DNA of 36,686 nucleotides from Planctomycetota bacterium (GTDB lineage: Bacteria > Planctomycetota > Planctomycetia > Planctomycetales > Planctomycetaceae), in assembly GCA_003671275.1 (NCBI GenBank), contig QWPB01000192.1:1-36686 (forward strand). The letters are read 5' to 3'. Below are positions 1-8,272 of this stretch, in pieces. The notes under the pieces are model-generated. The model was not told where the DNA came from, did not search any database, and was given only the letters and a program-made list of their open reading frames with translations. A program made the translations under genes and the position numbers. Numbering within the stretch: position 1 is the first letter of the stretch; every line of letters begins with the position of its first letter.

Positions 1-2
1 GG

Positions 3-689
3 GAATATGACCATGTCTTCTACACGGAGACTCGTTCGGAAGGAAACCTATACTACGTCCACCCGGATCGTGGCCGGATCGACTTTGATGTGGCCAGCGA
101 AGCTTTCATGTCCAAACTCAGTACCAAGATTCGCTCAGACAACATGAAGCCCTACCGCGTGGTCAACGCTGACGCGACCCGCTGGATCAGCACGGGCGAG
201 TACATTTTCATCCTGGATGTGGCCAACAAGCAGTATCGACAGATTGAAATCCCCCCCGCTAGCCGGGGCAAGAATATCACCCGCAGTCCGCTGCCGTTCC
301 TGTTTGGAATGAAGGCTGAGGACGCCATTTCGCGGTTCCAGCTGTCATTTGGTGAGTGGCACGACCCGGAGAATAAGAACAAGAAAGGGGCAGTCATCAA
401 CGTCGTTGCCACTCCCCGCGACCCAGCTGTGGCCCGTGAGTACAACCGGGCCGAAGTGATCATGGATGCCAATTCTTTTCTGCCGATTCATCTGCGAATC
501 GTCGACCCTTCGGGAAACAAGGAAACCGTCTATCAGTTTCATCAGGTCGAAGTCGGAGCCACCTGGCTTACCAATCCGTTCAAGGTTCCAGCGTTTGGCG
601 GCTGGGAGAAACTGAGCGACACCAAGGCCGAACCTGAGCCAGAGCCCGCCCCCCGACGGCCCGTTCCGGCCACACCGCGCGCTCAGTAA
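3..689 (+). CDS. TIGR03009-type LolA-like protein, 5' end missing
   Basis: The frame is open from the first bases of the window, so the true start lies upstream; the GTG at 90 is internal. The visible 228 residues match my memory of the planctomycete-specific TIGR03009 family: a block near SPLPFLFGMKAED, a long beta-rich region, then an AEVIMDANSFLPIHLRIVDP block leading into YQFHQVEV. The fold resembles LolA/LolB lipoprotein carriers, so a periplasmic or lipid-binding role is an inference only. The C-terminus ends in a Glu/Pro/Arg-rich tail (EPEPEPAPRRPVP). The next gene on the same strand, exbD, starts about 200 bp downstream. Family assignment is fairly secure; the molecular function is unknown. 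Confidence 0.8.
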   Translation, partial: EYDHVFYTETRSEGNLYYVHPDRGRIDFDVASEAFMSKLSTKIRSDNMKPYRVVNADATRWISTGEYIFILDVANKQYRQIEIPPASRGKNITRSPLPFLFGMKAEDAISRFQLSFGEWHDPENKNKKGAVINVVATPRDPAVAREYNRAEVIMDANSFLPIHLRIVDPSGNKETVYQFHQVEVGATWLTNPFKVPAFGGWEKLSDTKAEPEPEPAPRRPVPATPRAQ

Positions 690-893
690 TCCATTGGCCC
701 CTCGCCGTTCCTGATCCGAATGGCGGGCCTCCACAGCTCGATCGCCAACGAACAAGTTGCTCTGCGGGTTCCCCCTCGCCACACCCAAGCCTTCGGCAAG
801 GTCGGATCGGGATGCGGTACGGCTTGTGCGGACTGTACTATTCGGGCAAACTTCGCCTGTTACAGTCATTGCTCCGATGGGGAGAACCTTGTC

Positions 894-1316
894 ATGCCAC
901 TTCGGACTCCCAGCGATGACGATCCGAGCATGAATCTGACGCCGATGATCGACTGCGTCATGCTGCTGGTGATCTTCTTCATGGTTGGTACCAAGTTCGC
1001 CGATCAGGAAAGACAGTACGAGATCAACCTGCCCACGGTCAGCGACGCCCAGCCGCTGACATCGCTGCCCGATGAAATCGTCGTGAATGTGCGTGTCGAT
1101 GGAGCGACCTTTATCAAAGGGAAACTCTTCGCAGCCGAGGATCTGGAAGCCGACCTGAAGCTGGCGGTCAAACGTTATGTGGATCAGGTGGTAATCATCC
1201 GCGGTGATGCCACGGGGCCCTACCAGCATGTCATGACCACTCTCAGTCTGTGCCAACGGGCTGGTATCCGGAACATCAAACTCGCCAACAAGCTTCAGGA
1301 CAGCCCTTCTCGATGA
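894..1316 (+). CDS. exbD: ExbD/TolR-family biopolymer transport protein
   Basis: A 140-residue protein with the ExbD/TolR plan: a short cytoplasmic N-terminus, NLTPMIDCVMLLVIFFMVGT as the single transmembrane helix (about residues 14-33), and a periplasmic domain ending in a GPYQHVMTTLSLCQRAGI helix. Asp20 in the helix is the conserved proton-path residue of the family. The frame is open back to 720, but the ATG at 894 has GGGGAG just upstream and gives the usual family length. In the ExbB-ExbD or TolQ-TolR motor the subunit couples proton flow to work across the envelope. No ExbB/TolQ gene lies in the window; it could be upstream. The stop codon overlaps the ATG of the next gene (ATGA at 1313-1316), so the two are very likely translationally coupled. 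Confidence 0.9.
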   Translation: MPLRTPSDDDPSMNLTPMIDCVMLLVIFFMVGTKFADQERQYEINLPTVSDAQPLTSLPDEIVVNVRVDGATFIKGKLFAAEDLEADLKLAVKRYVDQVVIIRGDATGPYQHVMTTLSLCQRAGIRNIKLANKLQDSPSR

Positions 1317-3607
1317 CGCTGGCACTGCACCTCTCGACGCAGTTATGGCCGCTGCTGGATTTGATCTTGGCGATCTTCCAGCCAGCGATGGTGCTGTTGT
1401 TGTGTGCCGGGTTCGTATTTGCATCGATCCATTTGCTGACCATGCTGGGAACCCGCTGGGGGGATCGCCGGGTCTCTTCCAAGTCCCTGTTTTTCTCCAT
1501 GGGCCTCCACCTGACGTTGCTGTGCGGGGTCATTGCCATGATCCCGGAGTATCGTCCCCGGATGTCAGTAACCGCATTCCAGCCCGACGATATGATCCAG
1601 GTGGGAAGCCTGAATGAGCAGGTTCAGACAGACTTGAACGCAGCCGAGGCGGAACTCGATGGCCGCCCGATCTGGGACAAGATTGACGCGGCAGTCGTCA
1701 TGGAACCAGAGCGCACCGAGATCATTGCTCCGGAACCCGCCCCTGCCCAACTGGCCCATGTCCAGCCCGATCGCCCTGATCAGCCCATCCAGTTGCCTGA
1801 GCTGGACCCGTCCGAGGCAGTCCGGCAGCCAGCCGAAACCAGTATTCTTATGCCCGCCGAACTGGTCCAACAGTCACTGCCAGCCAGTCTGGAGATTCCT
1901 CTGGAAGCTCCCCAGCACGACTTGCCGGCGGTTCCGGCACGTTCGGTCCCCCGGGTGATCCGGTCCGATGCTCCGCGGGGTGTGATGACTCAGGAGCAGG
2001 CGGTCACACGCATTGATCGACAGCCTCCCCATCGTCTCGAACCGGACTATGATCCGGAAGCCGAAAGCCTGTCCATTGCCGCGATGATGGCTCCCGATGC
2101 GACGATCCCTCGGGGACTGCCGGCGGAAGCGATCAGTCGTCGCGAGGGCCCCGCTCCCTACCAGATTTCACAGGACACCGCGCCCCCCGCCACAGCCCCC
2201 GGAACCTTATCGGAAACCAGCCCGAGCGCCCCATCGATGGCCCGCTCGGTTCCTCGTGGTTTTCCGTCGAGCATCCCGGCTCCCCTCAATCGGATGAACC
2301 CTGTCCGTCCCCGCCCAGTGCCGCTGCCTGACAACATTACTCCCGGTGAATCGATCGACCTGGCGGCACCACTCTCGGCCCCCGTGCTGATGCATCCCGA
2401 CTTGTCCCCCCAGGCGATTGTGAAGAATGCCACACCAGCGCAGTACCTGCTACGCAATAATGCCAACCGGGGACAAGCGATTCAGCAGTTCGGAGGTTCG
2501 ACTCAATCGGAAGCAGCCGTCGACCTGGCTTTGAAGTGGCTGGCATCGATCCAGGAGCCCAATGGTTCATTTGATGGAGACTCCCATGGTGCGGGCCGAA
2601 TCGCCATTGAGGCGAACACTGATCGCGACGGACGAAATGCGGATGCCGGCCTGACCGCACTCGCCGTGTTGGCCTTCCTAGGGAAGCAACACACACTGGA
2701 AGACGGCCCCTATTCGGCGAATGTCGAGAAGGCCCTGCGATGGCTGGTCAGTCAGCAGGGGCAGAATTCGCAGGGACTTCCGGGTTACCTTGGCGGGCAG
2801 AACGCCTCAAACATTGCGGGGATGTACTCCCATGCCCTGGCGACATTTGCCATTGCCGAAGCGTACGCCATGACCAAGGACCAGTCGCGGGCGGAGTTCC
2901 TGAAACTCCCCCTGCAACGGGCAGTGCAGTTCACTATCGAATGCCAGCTCAGCGATGGGGGCTGGCGTTACATGAAGCTGCAGAAGGACGGCGGCGACAT
3001 GAGCATCTTTGGCTGGCAGCTGATGTCACTAAAGAGCGCCCAGGCAGCGGGGATCGATTTGCCACTGGAAGTCCGGCAGAAAATGATCCAGTTTCTACAG
3101 AACCGTGGGGTCGGCCCGGCGGGAGGACTGGCCAAGTACCGCCCCCATGAACGCGCCCCCAGCGTCGCCATGACCGCCGAGGCTCTGTTCTGCAAGCAGA
3201 TGCTGGGCATTAGTCGTGAGCATCCCTCCTGCACCGAAGCGGTCGATTTCATCCTTGCCAATCCGCCAACTCGCAGCACGGCAGACCTGTACAGTTGGTA
3301 CTACTCGACTCTGGCCCTCTACCAATATGGTGGCGAGCCTTGGGAAAAGTGGAACGGGAAGATGCGGGATCTGCTGGTGAACGAGCAGACTATCTCCGGC
3401 CCGCTGGCTGGCAGCTGGGAACCACGCGATCGCTGGGGTGGTTTCGGCGGGCGCATCTACTCGACCACTTTCGCAACCCTGACTCTCGAAGTGTACTACC
3501 GATATCTGCCGCTCTATCAGCTCTCGGCACCGGCGGGATCGCCCCCCGCAGGGACGCCGCAAGAAGCGGAACCCCGGTCGGAGCTGACGCCTGTGCTGGA
3601 AAAATAG
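1313..3607 (+). CDS. membrane-anchored squalene-cyclase/prenyltransferase-like toroid protein
   Basis: A 764-residue protein in three parts. The N-terminus has two hydrophobic segments (about residues 24-45 and 58-78). Residues ~85-395 are rich in Pro, Ala and Glu with no recognisable fold, as expected for a periplasm-spanning linker. Residues ~400-745 form an alpha/alpha toroid like squalene-hopene cyclase or protein prenyltransferase beta subunits, with repeated helix pairs and motifs such as WLASIQEPNGSFDG, ALRWLVSQQ and QLSDGGWRY. The DxDD motif of hopene cyclases is not obvious, so enzymatic activity is doubtful. It starts inside the exbD stop codon (ATGA). Coupling to a proton-driven ExbD suggests a TonB-like force-transmitting or envelope-scaffold role, by inference. 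An earlier in-frame ATG at 1250 lies inside exbD and is less likely. Confidence 0.85.
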   Translation: MTLALHLSTQLWPLLDLILAIFQPAMVLLLCAGFVFASIHLLTMLGTRWGDRRVSSKSLFFSMGLHLTLLCGVIAMIPEYRPRMSVTAFQPDDMIQVGSLNEQVQTDLNAAEAELDGRPIWDKIDAAVVMEPERTEIIAPEPAPAQLAHVQPDRPDQPIQLPELDPSEAVRQPAETSILMPAELVQQSLPASLEIPLEAPQHDLPAVPARSVPRVIRSDAPRGVMTQEQAVTRIDRQPPHRLEPDYDPEAESLSIAAMMAPDATIPRGLPAEAISRREGPAPYQISQDTAPPATAPGTLSETSPSAPSMARSVPRGFPSSIPAPLNRMNPVRPRPVPLPDNITPGESIDLAAPLSAPVLMHPDLSPQAIVKNATPAQYLLRNNANRGQAIQQFGGSTQSEAAVDLALKWLASIQEPNGSFDGDSHGAGRIAIEANTDRDGRNADAGLTALAVLAFLGKQHTLEDGPYSANVEKALRWLVSQQGQNSQGLPGYLGGQNASNIAGMYSHALATFAIAEAYAMTKDQSRAEFLKLPLQRAVQFTIECQLSDGGWRYMKLQKDGGDMSIFGWQLMSLKSAQAAGIDLPLEVRQKMIQFLQNRGVGPAGGLAKYRPHERAPSVAMTAEALFCKQMLGISREHPSCTEAVDFILANPPTRSTADLYSWYYSTLALYQYGGEPWEKWNGKMRDLLVNEQTISGPLAGSWEPRDRWGGFGGRIYSTTFATLTLEVYYRYLPLYQLSAPAGSPPAGTPQEAEPRSELTPVLEK

Positions 3608-3744
3608 TCCCGATATCCGCCCGAAGTCGCCGGACACCTGAAAATCGGCTTGAACTGTCGACATTCTCCTAAATCAACGATAAGTTGTTTCGCTTCTCTG
3701 GGTTGCATCTTCCCAGAGGCCAGTCATCGTCAGAGGTTCAGTTC

Positions 3745-4794
3745 ATGTCGCAATCGCAAGTGCGAATCGGCATTGTCGGTGCGGGAGCCAATACCCGCGC
3801 GCGGCATATTCCCGGGTTTCGAGCCATCGATGGCGTGGAGATCGTCTCCGTCGCCAATCGCTCGCTCGAATCGGCCCGGCAAGTGGCCAGCGACTTCCAG
3901 ATTCCCCAAGTCATCGAACGGTGGCAGGATCTGGTGGCATCACCCGAGATTGATGCTGTCATGATCGGCACCTGGCCCAACATGCACTGCGAAGTCACAT
4001 GTGCAGCCCTCGCGGCGGGCAAGCATGTGCTGTGCGAAGCGCGCATGGCCCGTGATCTGGCCGAAGCCCGACAGATGCTCACCGCATCCCAGGCTCATCC
4101 ACAACTGGTGGCCCAGATCGTTCCCAGCCCCTTTGGTCTGGATGTCGGTGCCCGCGTTCGGCGGCTGCTCGACGACAACTTCATTGGGGATCTGCGAGAG
4201 TTTGTGGTTCTGGCTGCGGATGACCAGTTCTGGGACTACTCCAAGCCATTGCATTGGCGCCAGGACAGCCAACTCAGTGGCAAGAACATACTCGCCATGG
4301 GGATCATGCACGAGACCCTGACCCGGATCATTCCCGACCCGACCCGGGTCTTCGCTCAAGGAGCGATTTTCGAGGCCCAGCGGCCCGATCCTTCGATCAA
4401 TGACTACCGCAACTGTGACATTCCGGACAGTGTCCAGATCGTGACCCAGACCGCAACGGGGGCTCAAGGGGTGTACCACCTGAGCGGCACCGTGCTCTAC
4501 GGGCCCGGCAAGCAGATTCATCTCTACGGAACCCGAGGCACCGTCAAAATCGTCTTCGGAGCTCGCGAGCAGGTCTTCACTGGCCACCACAGCCAAAGCG
4601 AACTCCGCGAGATCGACATCCCTGCCGCCGAACGCGGCGGCTGGCGCGTCGAGGCGGAATTCATCGGAGCCATCCGGGGCCAGGAGCCGGTGAAATACAC
4701 GACCTTCGCCGATGGGGTACGATACATGGAGTTCACAGAAGCCGTCGGCGAAAGCCTGCGGCGGCAGGTTCCGATCGCGCTGCCGCTGGCCTGA
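3745..4794 (+). CDS. Gfo/Idh/MocA-family NAD(P)-dependent oxidoreductase
   Basis: A 349-residue protein with an N-terminal Rossmann fold (VRIGIVGAGANTRARHIPGF, residues 6-25) and a C-terminal alpha/beta domain typical of the Gfo/Idh/MocA family, which oxidises or reduces sugars and related polyols. The ATG at 3745 is preceded by AGAGG at good spacing; upstream in-frame codons (TTG at 3685) only add a poorly conserved leader. The usual dinucleotide-binding EKP motif reads E98-A99-R100 here (VLCEARMARDLAEA), so the customary lysine is missing. It is followed about 90 bp later by hisH, with no obvious metabolic link. The substrate cannot be deduced. Confidence 0.88.
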   Translation: MSQSQVRIGIVGAGANTRARHIPGFRAIDGVEIVSVANRSLESARQVASDFQIPQVIERWQDLVASPEIDAVMIGTWPNMHCEVTCAALAAGKHVLCEARMARDLAEARQMLTASQAHPQLVAQIVPSPFGLDVGARVRRLLDDNFIGDLREFVVLAADDQFWDYSKPLHWRQDSQLSGKNILAMGIMHETLTRIIPDPTRVFAQGAIFEAQRPDPSINDYRNCDIPDSVQIVTQTATGAQGVYHLSGTVLYGPGKQIHLYGTRGTVKIVFGAREQVFTGHHSQSELREIDIPAAERGGWRVEAEFIGAIRGQEPVKYTTFADGVRYMEFTEAVGESLRRQVPIALPLA

Positions 4795-4887
4795 ACCTGA
4801 TCCCGGCCCAGAGTGTCCGCTTTGCGTTCGCTCCGTCATTCACACAGCATCATCTCCGCGAACCCCCGTACCTCCGAAAATGATCCG

Positions 4888-5514
4888 ATGATCCAGATTG
4901 TCGACTACGGCATGGGCAATCTTCGCAGCGTCCAAAAGGCGTTCGAAAAGCTCGGTGTGGCAGCGGAGATCACCCATCGTCCCGCCGATCTGGCGACTGC
5001 TGATCACGTTGTGTTGCCCGGTGTCGGAGCGTTTCGGGATGCCATTGCTGAACTGCGTCGGCTGGATTTTGTGCCCGCCATTCGCGATGCGGTGGCAAGC
5101 GGTAAGCCGTTTCTGGGGATCTGCCTGGGACTGCAACTTCTGTTTGATGTCAGCCACGAAGATGGTGAGCACGAAGGTTTGGGCATTGTCCCGGGACAGG
5201 TGGTTCGCTTCGCTTCCCAACCGGGATTGAAAGTCCCCCACATGGGATGGAATGGATTGGCACTGCACCAGAACCACCCGATGCTCAGCGGTATCGCACC
5301 GGGCTCCCACGTCTATTTCGTACACAGCTACCACGTCGTCCCGGCTGACCGCAGTGTGATCGCCGCGACAAGCGACCATGGTGGCGAATTCGTCGCCATG
5401 ATCGCCCGTGACAACCTGGCAGCCACCCAGTTCCACCCCGAGAAGAGTCAAAAGATCGGGCTGCAATTGCTGAACAACTTTGCCCGCATGGAAAGCCACT
5501 CGTCGCGGGTGTAA
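4888..5514 (+). CDS. hisH: imidazole glycerol phosphate synthase, glutaminase subunit HisH
   Basis: A 208-residue class I glutamine amidotransferase. HisH releases ammonia from glutamine for HisF, which forms imidazole glycerol phosphate and AICAR in histidine synthesis. The start [15 protein letters not shown] is the family's canonical N-terminus, so the ATG at 4888 is preferred to the frame start at 4813. The oxyanion motif PGVGAF, nucleophile Cys79 in [12 protein letters not shown], and catalytic His183 and Glu185 in FHPEKSQ are all present. The length is normal. hisF and other his genes are not in this window, as is usual in planctomycetes, where his genes are scattered. Confidence 0.96.
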   Translation: MIQIVDYGMGNLRSVQKAFEKLGVAAEITHRPADLATADHVVLPGVGAFRDAIAELRRLDFVPAIRDAVASGKPFLGICLGLQLLFDVSHEDGEHEGLGIVPGQVVRFASQPGLKVPHMGWNGLALHQNHPMLSGIAPGSHVYFVHSYHVVPADRSVIAATSDHGGEFVAMIARDNLAATQFHPEKSQKIGLQLLNNFARMESHSSRV

Positions 5515-5564
5515 CCTCACGTGACGGTGATTTCTTCCCGCCCCTGGATCACACCGAGTCCACA

Positions 5565-5741
5565 ATGTCCGGTTTCCGCAATAACCTGGGATTCCTGCTT
5601 CAGCTGGGGGCCCTGACGTTCCTGCCGGTACTGATTATCTGGCAGCTGAACTTTGGTTTTCGGTTGTTGTGGATGCCGTCGCTGACGATGGCCGGGCTGT
5701 GCGTGTTCTGGATCGGGCACCAGCTGCGGGACAGGAATTAA
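5565..5741 (+). CDS. small two-helix membrane protein, 58 aa
   Basis: A short frame beginning MSGFRNNLGF and ending GHQLRDRN. It has two hydrophobic stretches (about residues 9-30 and 34-51) separated by a short FGFR turn, with a charged C-terminus. It starts 50 bp after the hisH stop on the same strand. There is no strong Shine-Dalgarno, but the composition is that of a real membrane protein and the frame ends before the convergent hydrolase gene. I recall similar small proteins in other planctomycete genomes; that memory is unverified. The function is unknown. Confidence 0.65.
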   Translation: MSGFRNNLGFLLQLGALTFLPVLIIWQLNFGFRLLWMPSLTMAGLCVFWIGHQLRDRN

Positions 5742-5812
5742 CCGCGTCCCGCAGCAACCATCGGCACTTCCGTATGCGCCTCGTTTTCCGTGAGCATCAA
5801 GCCTTGTGAATG

Positions 5813-8053
5813 CTACGGGGCCTTTACCGCCTTCAGCTCCCACTTCTCCCCGAAGAAATCCCCCGTCGCGATCTTCCCTGGCCAGCGGGCATCGGGCGGA
5901 GTGGTCAGGTCGATGATGGCCCAGTCGGGGAGCTTGGGGACCTGCCGGGCGTTGTTGAGGTAGTCGTACTCGCGATAGGTGAATGAGCTGTTGAGAACGA
6001 CGTACTTCTCCGGGTTGAGCGGGTTCGGGTAGATCAGGACCGAGGCGTGCGTCTTGGCGTCGAACTTCTGCTCGCCGACCGTGATCTGCTCGGCTCCCCA
6101 CTGGATCGGCAGCGAGCCGGCGACCTTGGCGATCGTCGGGTTGCTCTGGGCATCGCCCCACAGGATCAGGTGGTAGTTCTCGATGTCTGCAGGCTGGAGT
6201 TCCTCGCTGGTCTTCACGCGAGCCTCGCCCCGCATCTGGCGGTGCCACTCGCGGACCGCGCGGTTGAACTCGGACTCGACCCACTTGTCGACTTCGGGAT
6301 GTCGGCCAGTTGCGGTGGGCTTCACGAACAGGAAGGGGGACATGAAGGCATCGTCGATCGGGCCTTGGAGGTTGTGCTTCTTGACGAGTTCTTTTGAAGC
6401 AGGCTCGATCGGGGAGACGATTTGCCAGTTGCCGTCCGCTTGGATGCGGAACCGCGCGCCCCAGGAACGGTCAGACCGACGAGGAACGTTGATGCCACTG
6501 GGAACTGGGCTCCGAGATCCGAATCCACCACGACCGAATGTCCCTTCGGCAGGCTGAGCTTGCTGACGGCGATTCTGGAGTTCCTGCATCGCCCGCTGGG
6601 CCTCGGCCCGCTGCGTCTCATCTCCATTGCGGGCTTGCTCAAAGAGTTTACGGAGGTGTTCCTGTTCCTCGTTGGCCTTGGCTTCGCTCGCTGGATTCGA
6701 AACTCGAACTCGAATGTTGAGCGACTCGAATGGCACTTCGTCAGCGGCGAACTCCAGCGAAAACTCAGAGACATTCTCCGCTCGTACACTGAAATCCGAA
6801 CTTCCGATTGCGCTGGTGCTGGAACTCCAACTAGCCCGGATGTGGGCGGGCTTCCAGTGTTCTTGGAGTCGATGAACCGTGACCCAGTGAGCCTGGTTGT
6901 ACTTCAAGGTGGTCGTCGTGAAGTTCACTGAACGCGGGGGCTGTGGGGACCGCAACTGATCCAGCGTCGCCAGCCGCTGCTCAATCTCGGCCCGCGCTGC
7001 CGGAGTAATGCTGTGCGCTGTCTTCGGCGCGATGATGTGCGTCAACTCAAACCGCTCCCCTTCCGGCAATCCCCAGCAGGCCGCAGCCATGATGTCGGCA
7101 GCCTGCTTCTGGCTGTCGATCTCCCCGCTGTACGCAATCGTCGGCAGCATGCGCAGATTGCGAACCCACACGGGGCAGTCGTACATCTGCCACAGCGTCT
7201 GCTCGAACGGGTACGGTTTGAGTTCTTCCTTCTGGAACACCTTCAGGAAGTCCGGCGTCTCGGAGAACCCGGCCCCGGGATTCGCGGCGAACCACTTGTC
7301 CGGATAGTGAACCGCCAGGTGCCATGCAGCTGCGCCGCCCATGGAGAACCCGCGGATGGCGACCCGCTGCGGATCGATCGGGTACTCGGAGAGAGCGTGT
7401 TCCAGGGCTTCGAGCGTGTCGACCTCACCCGCGAGTTTGTTGGCGTTGCAGTACCGTCCAAAGGGGTGAATCATCAGGACGCCGGGAGCCGGAACCGGGT
7501 CCGGGCTGGTCATGCGGGTGGCGAGGAACTGGAGTTCAAGCCCTTTCTCGCTGCGGCCCCGGCACCAGATATCGGCCCGTAGCCCGGTCGCCCTGAAGTC
7601 ACCTTGATAGACGATCCCGTACGGCTGGGGCGATCCATCGAGCTTCGACCGAAACCCGCGCACCACGCTGCCGGTCTGCCGGGTCCAGGGGGTCTGGCCT
7701 TGGGCGAGGGCCTCCGCGCGGGCGATCCCCTCTTGGAGAACACTCAGTCCGCGCGGACCATCCTTCGGATCAAAGAACCCGTCTTCGTTCAGGGCCAGAT
7801 CAATGGCTCGCGAGAAGATCTCCACATCCGGCAGATACTTCTGCACTGTGGGATTCTTGGAGCTGCGGAGGGCATCGATCTTCTGATGCAGGGTTGCCCC
7901 CCCCTCCATGAGAGCCGTCCGATCGGCGGCCTCAATCGCCACCCCCGGTGGCGGCACCGCACGGACGCTTACGACTTGGTTATCCGCCGGACCATCGGCG
8001 AAGACGGCGGTCGTGGCCACCAACAACGAAGCGAGAAATGCCCAGCGCTGCAT
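5813..8053 (-). CDS. secreted alpha/beta-hydrolase (prolyl-oligopeptidase-like) with long C-terminal extension
   Basis: A 746-residue secreted protein. The ATG at 8053 is chosen because it begins a clear signal peptide (MQRWAFLASLLVATTAVFA) and has AGGAG upstream; the frame itself opens further back. Residues ~190-370 are an alpha/beta hydrolase of the prolyl oligopeptidase/esterase group: nucleophile Ser237 in GFSMGGAAAW, an Asp in YSGEIDSQ, and His347 in KTAHSITP. The C-terminal half has a beta-rich part, then a Glu/Gln/Arg-rich helical stretch leading into a Gly-rich linker (GTFGRGGFGSRSP), then a second folded domain ending near GDFFGEKWELKAVKAP. I do not recognise this second domain. The substrate could be a peptide or a carbohydrate ester. 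It forms a minus-strand run with the M20 peptidase, with a 219-bp gap. Confidence 0.88.
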   Translation of the reverse strand: MQRWAFLASLLVATTAVFADGPADNQVVSVRAVPPPGVAIEAADRTALMEGGATLHQKIDALRSSKNPTVQKYLPDVEIFSRAIDLALNEDGFFDPKDGPRGLSVLQEGIARAEALAQGQTPWTRQTGSVVRGFRSKLDGSPQPYGIVYQGDFRATGLRADIWCRGRSEKGLELQFLATRMTSPDPVPAPGVLMIHPFGRYCNANKLAGEVDTLEALEHALSEYPIDPQRVAIRGFSMGGAAAWHLAVHYPDKWFAANPGAGFSETPDFLKVFQKEELKPYPFEQTLWQMYDCPVWVRNLRMLPTIAYSGEIDSQKQAADIMAAACWGLPEGERFELTHIIAPKTAHSITPAARAEIEQRLATLDQLRSPQPPRSVNFTTTTLKYNQAHWVTVHRLQEHWKPAHIRASWSSSTSAIGSSDFSVRAENVSEFSLEFAADEVPFESLNIRVRVSNPASEAKANEEQEHLRKLFEQARNGDETQRAEAQRAMQELQNRRQQAQPAEGTFGRGGFGSRSPVPSGINVPRRSDRSWGARFRIQADGNWQIVSPIEPASKELVKKHNLQGPIDDAFMSPFLFVKPTATGRHPEVDKWVESEFNRAVREWHRQMRGEARVKTSEELQPADIENYHLILWGDAQSNPTIAKVAGSLPIQWGAEQITVGEQKFDAKTHASVLIYPNPLNPEKYVVLNSSFTYREYDYLNNARQVPKLPDWAIIDLTTPPDARWPGKIATGDFFGEKWELKAVKAP

Positions 8054-8272
8054 CGGTCTGTTCTCCTGAAGAAGCTCCAAGCATCGACAATAATGCATCT
8101 GACGCCGCCAACGTAAGTCAGCGGCATCCTCACGGGACACACCACCGTATCGCATTTTCAATGTGTGTACGCGATCCGCCCGGAGAAACAGTTCCAGGGG
8201 AAGCCGGGCGTGATCCTGCTCGGAATGCCGACCGCAAAGCAGTCGCCAACGCAGACCCGGTTTCCGCTCACT

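Noticed and set aside
345-1424. A 359-codon open frame on the minus strand
   Set aside because: It is antisense across three genes including exbD with its intact transmembrane Asp; no family resemblance.
3940-4839. A 299-codon open frame on the minus strand
   Set aside because: Antisense to the Gfo/Idh/MocA gene, which has a recognisable Rossmann fold; no motif in the shadow.
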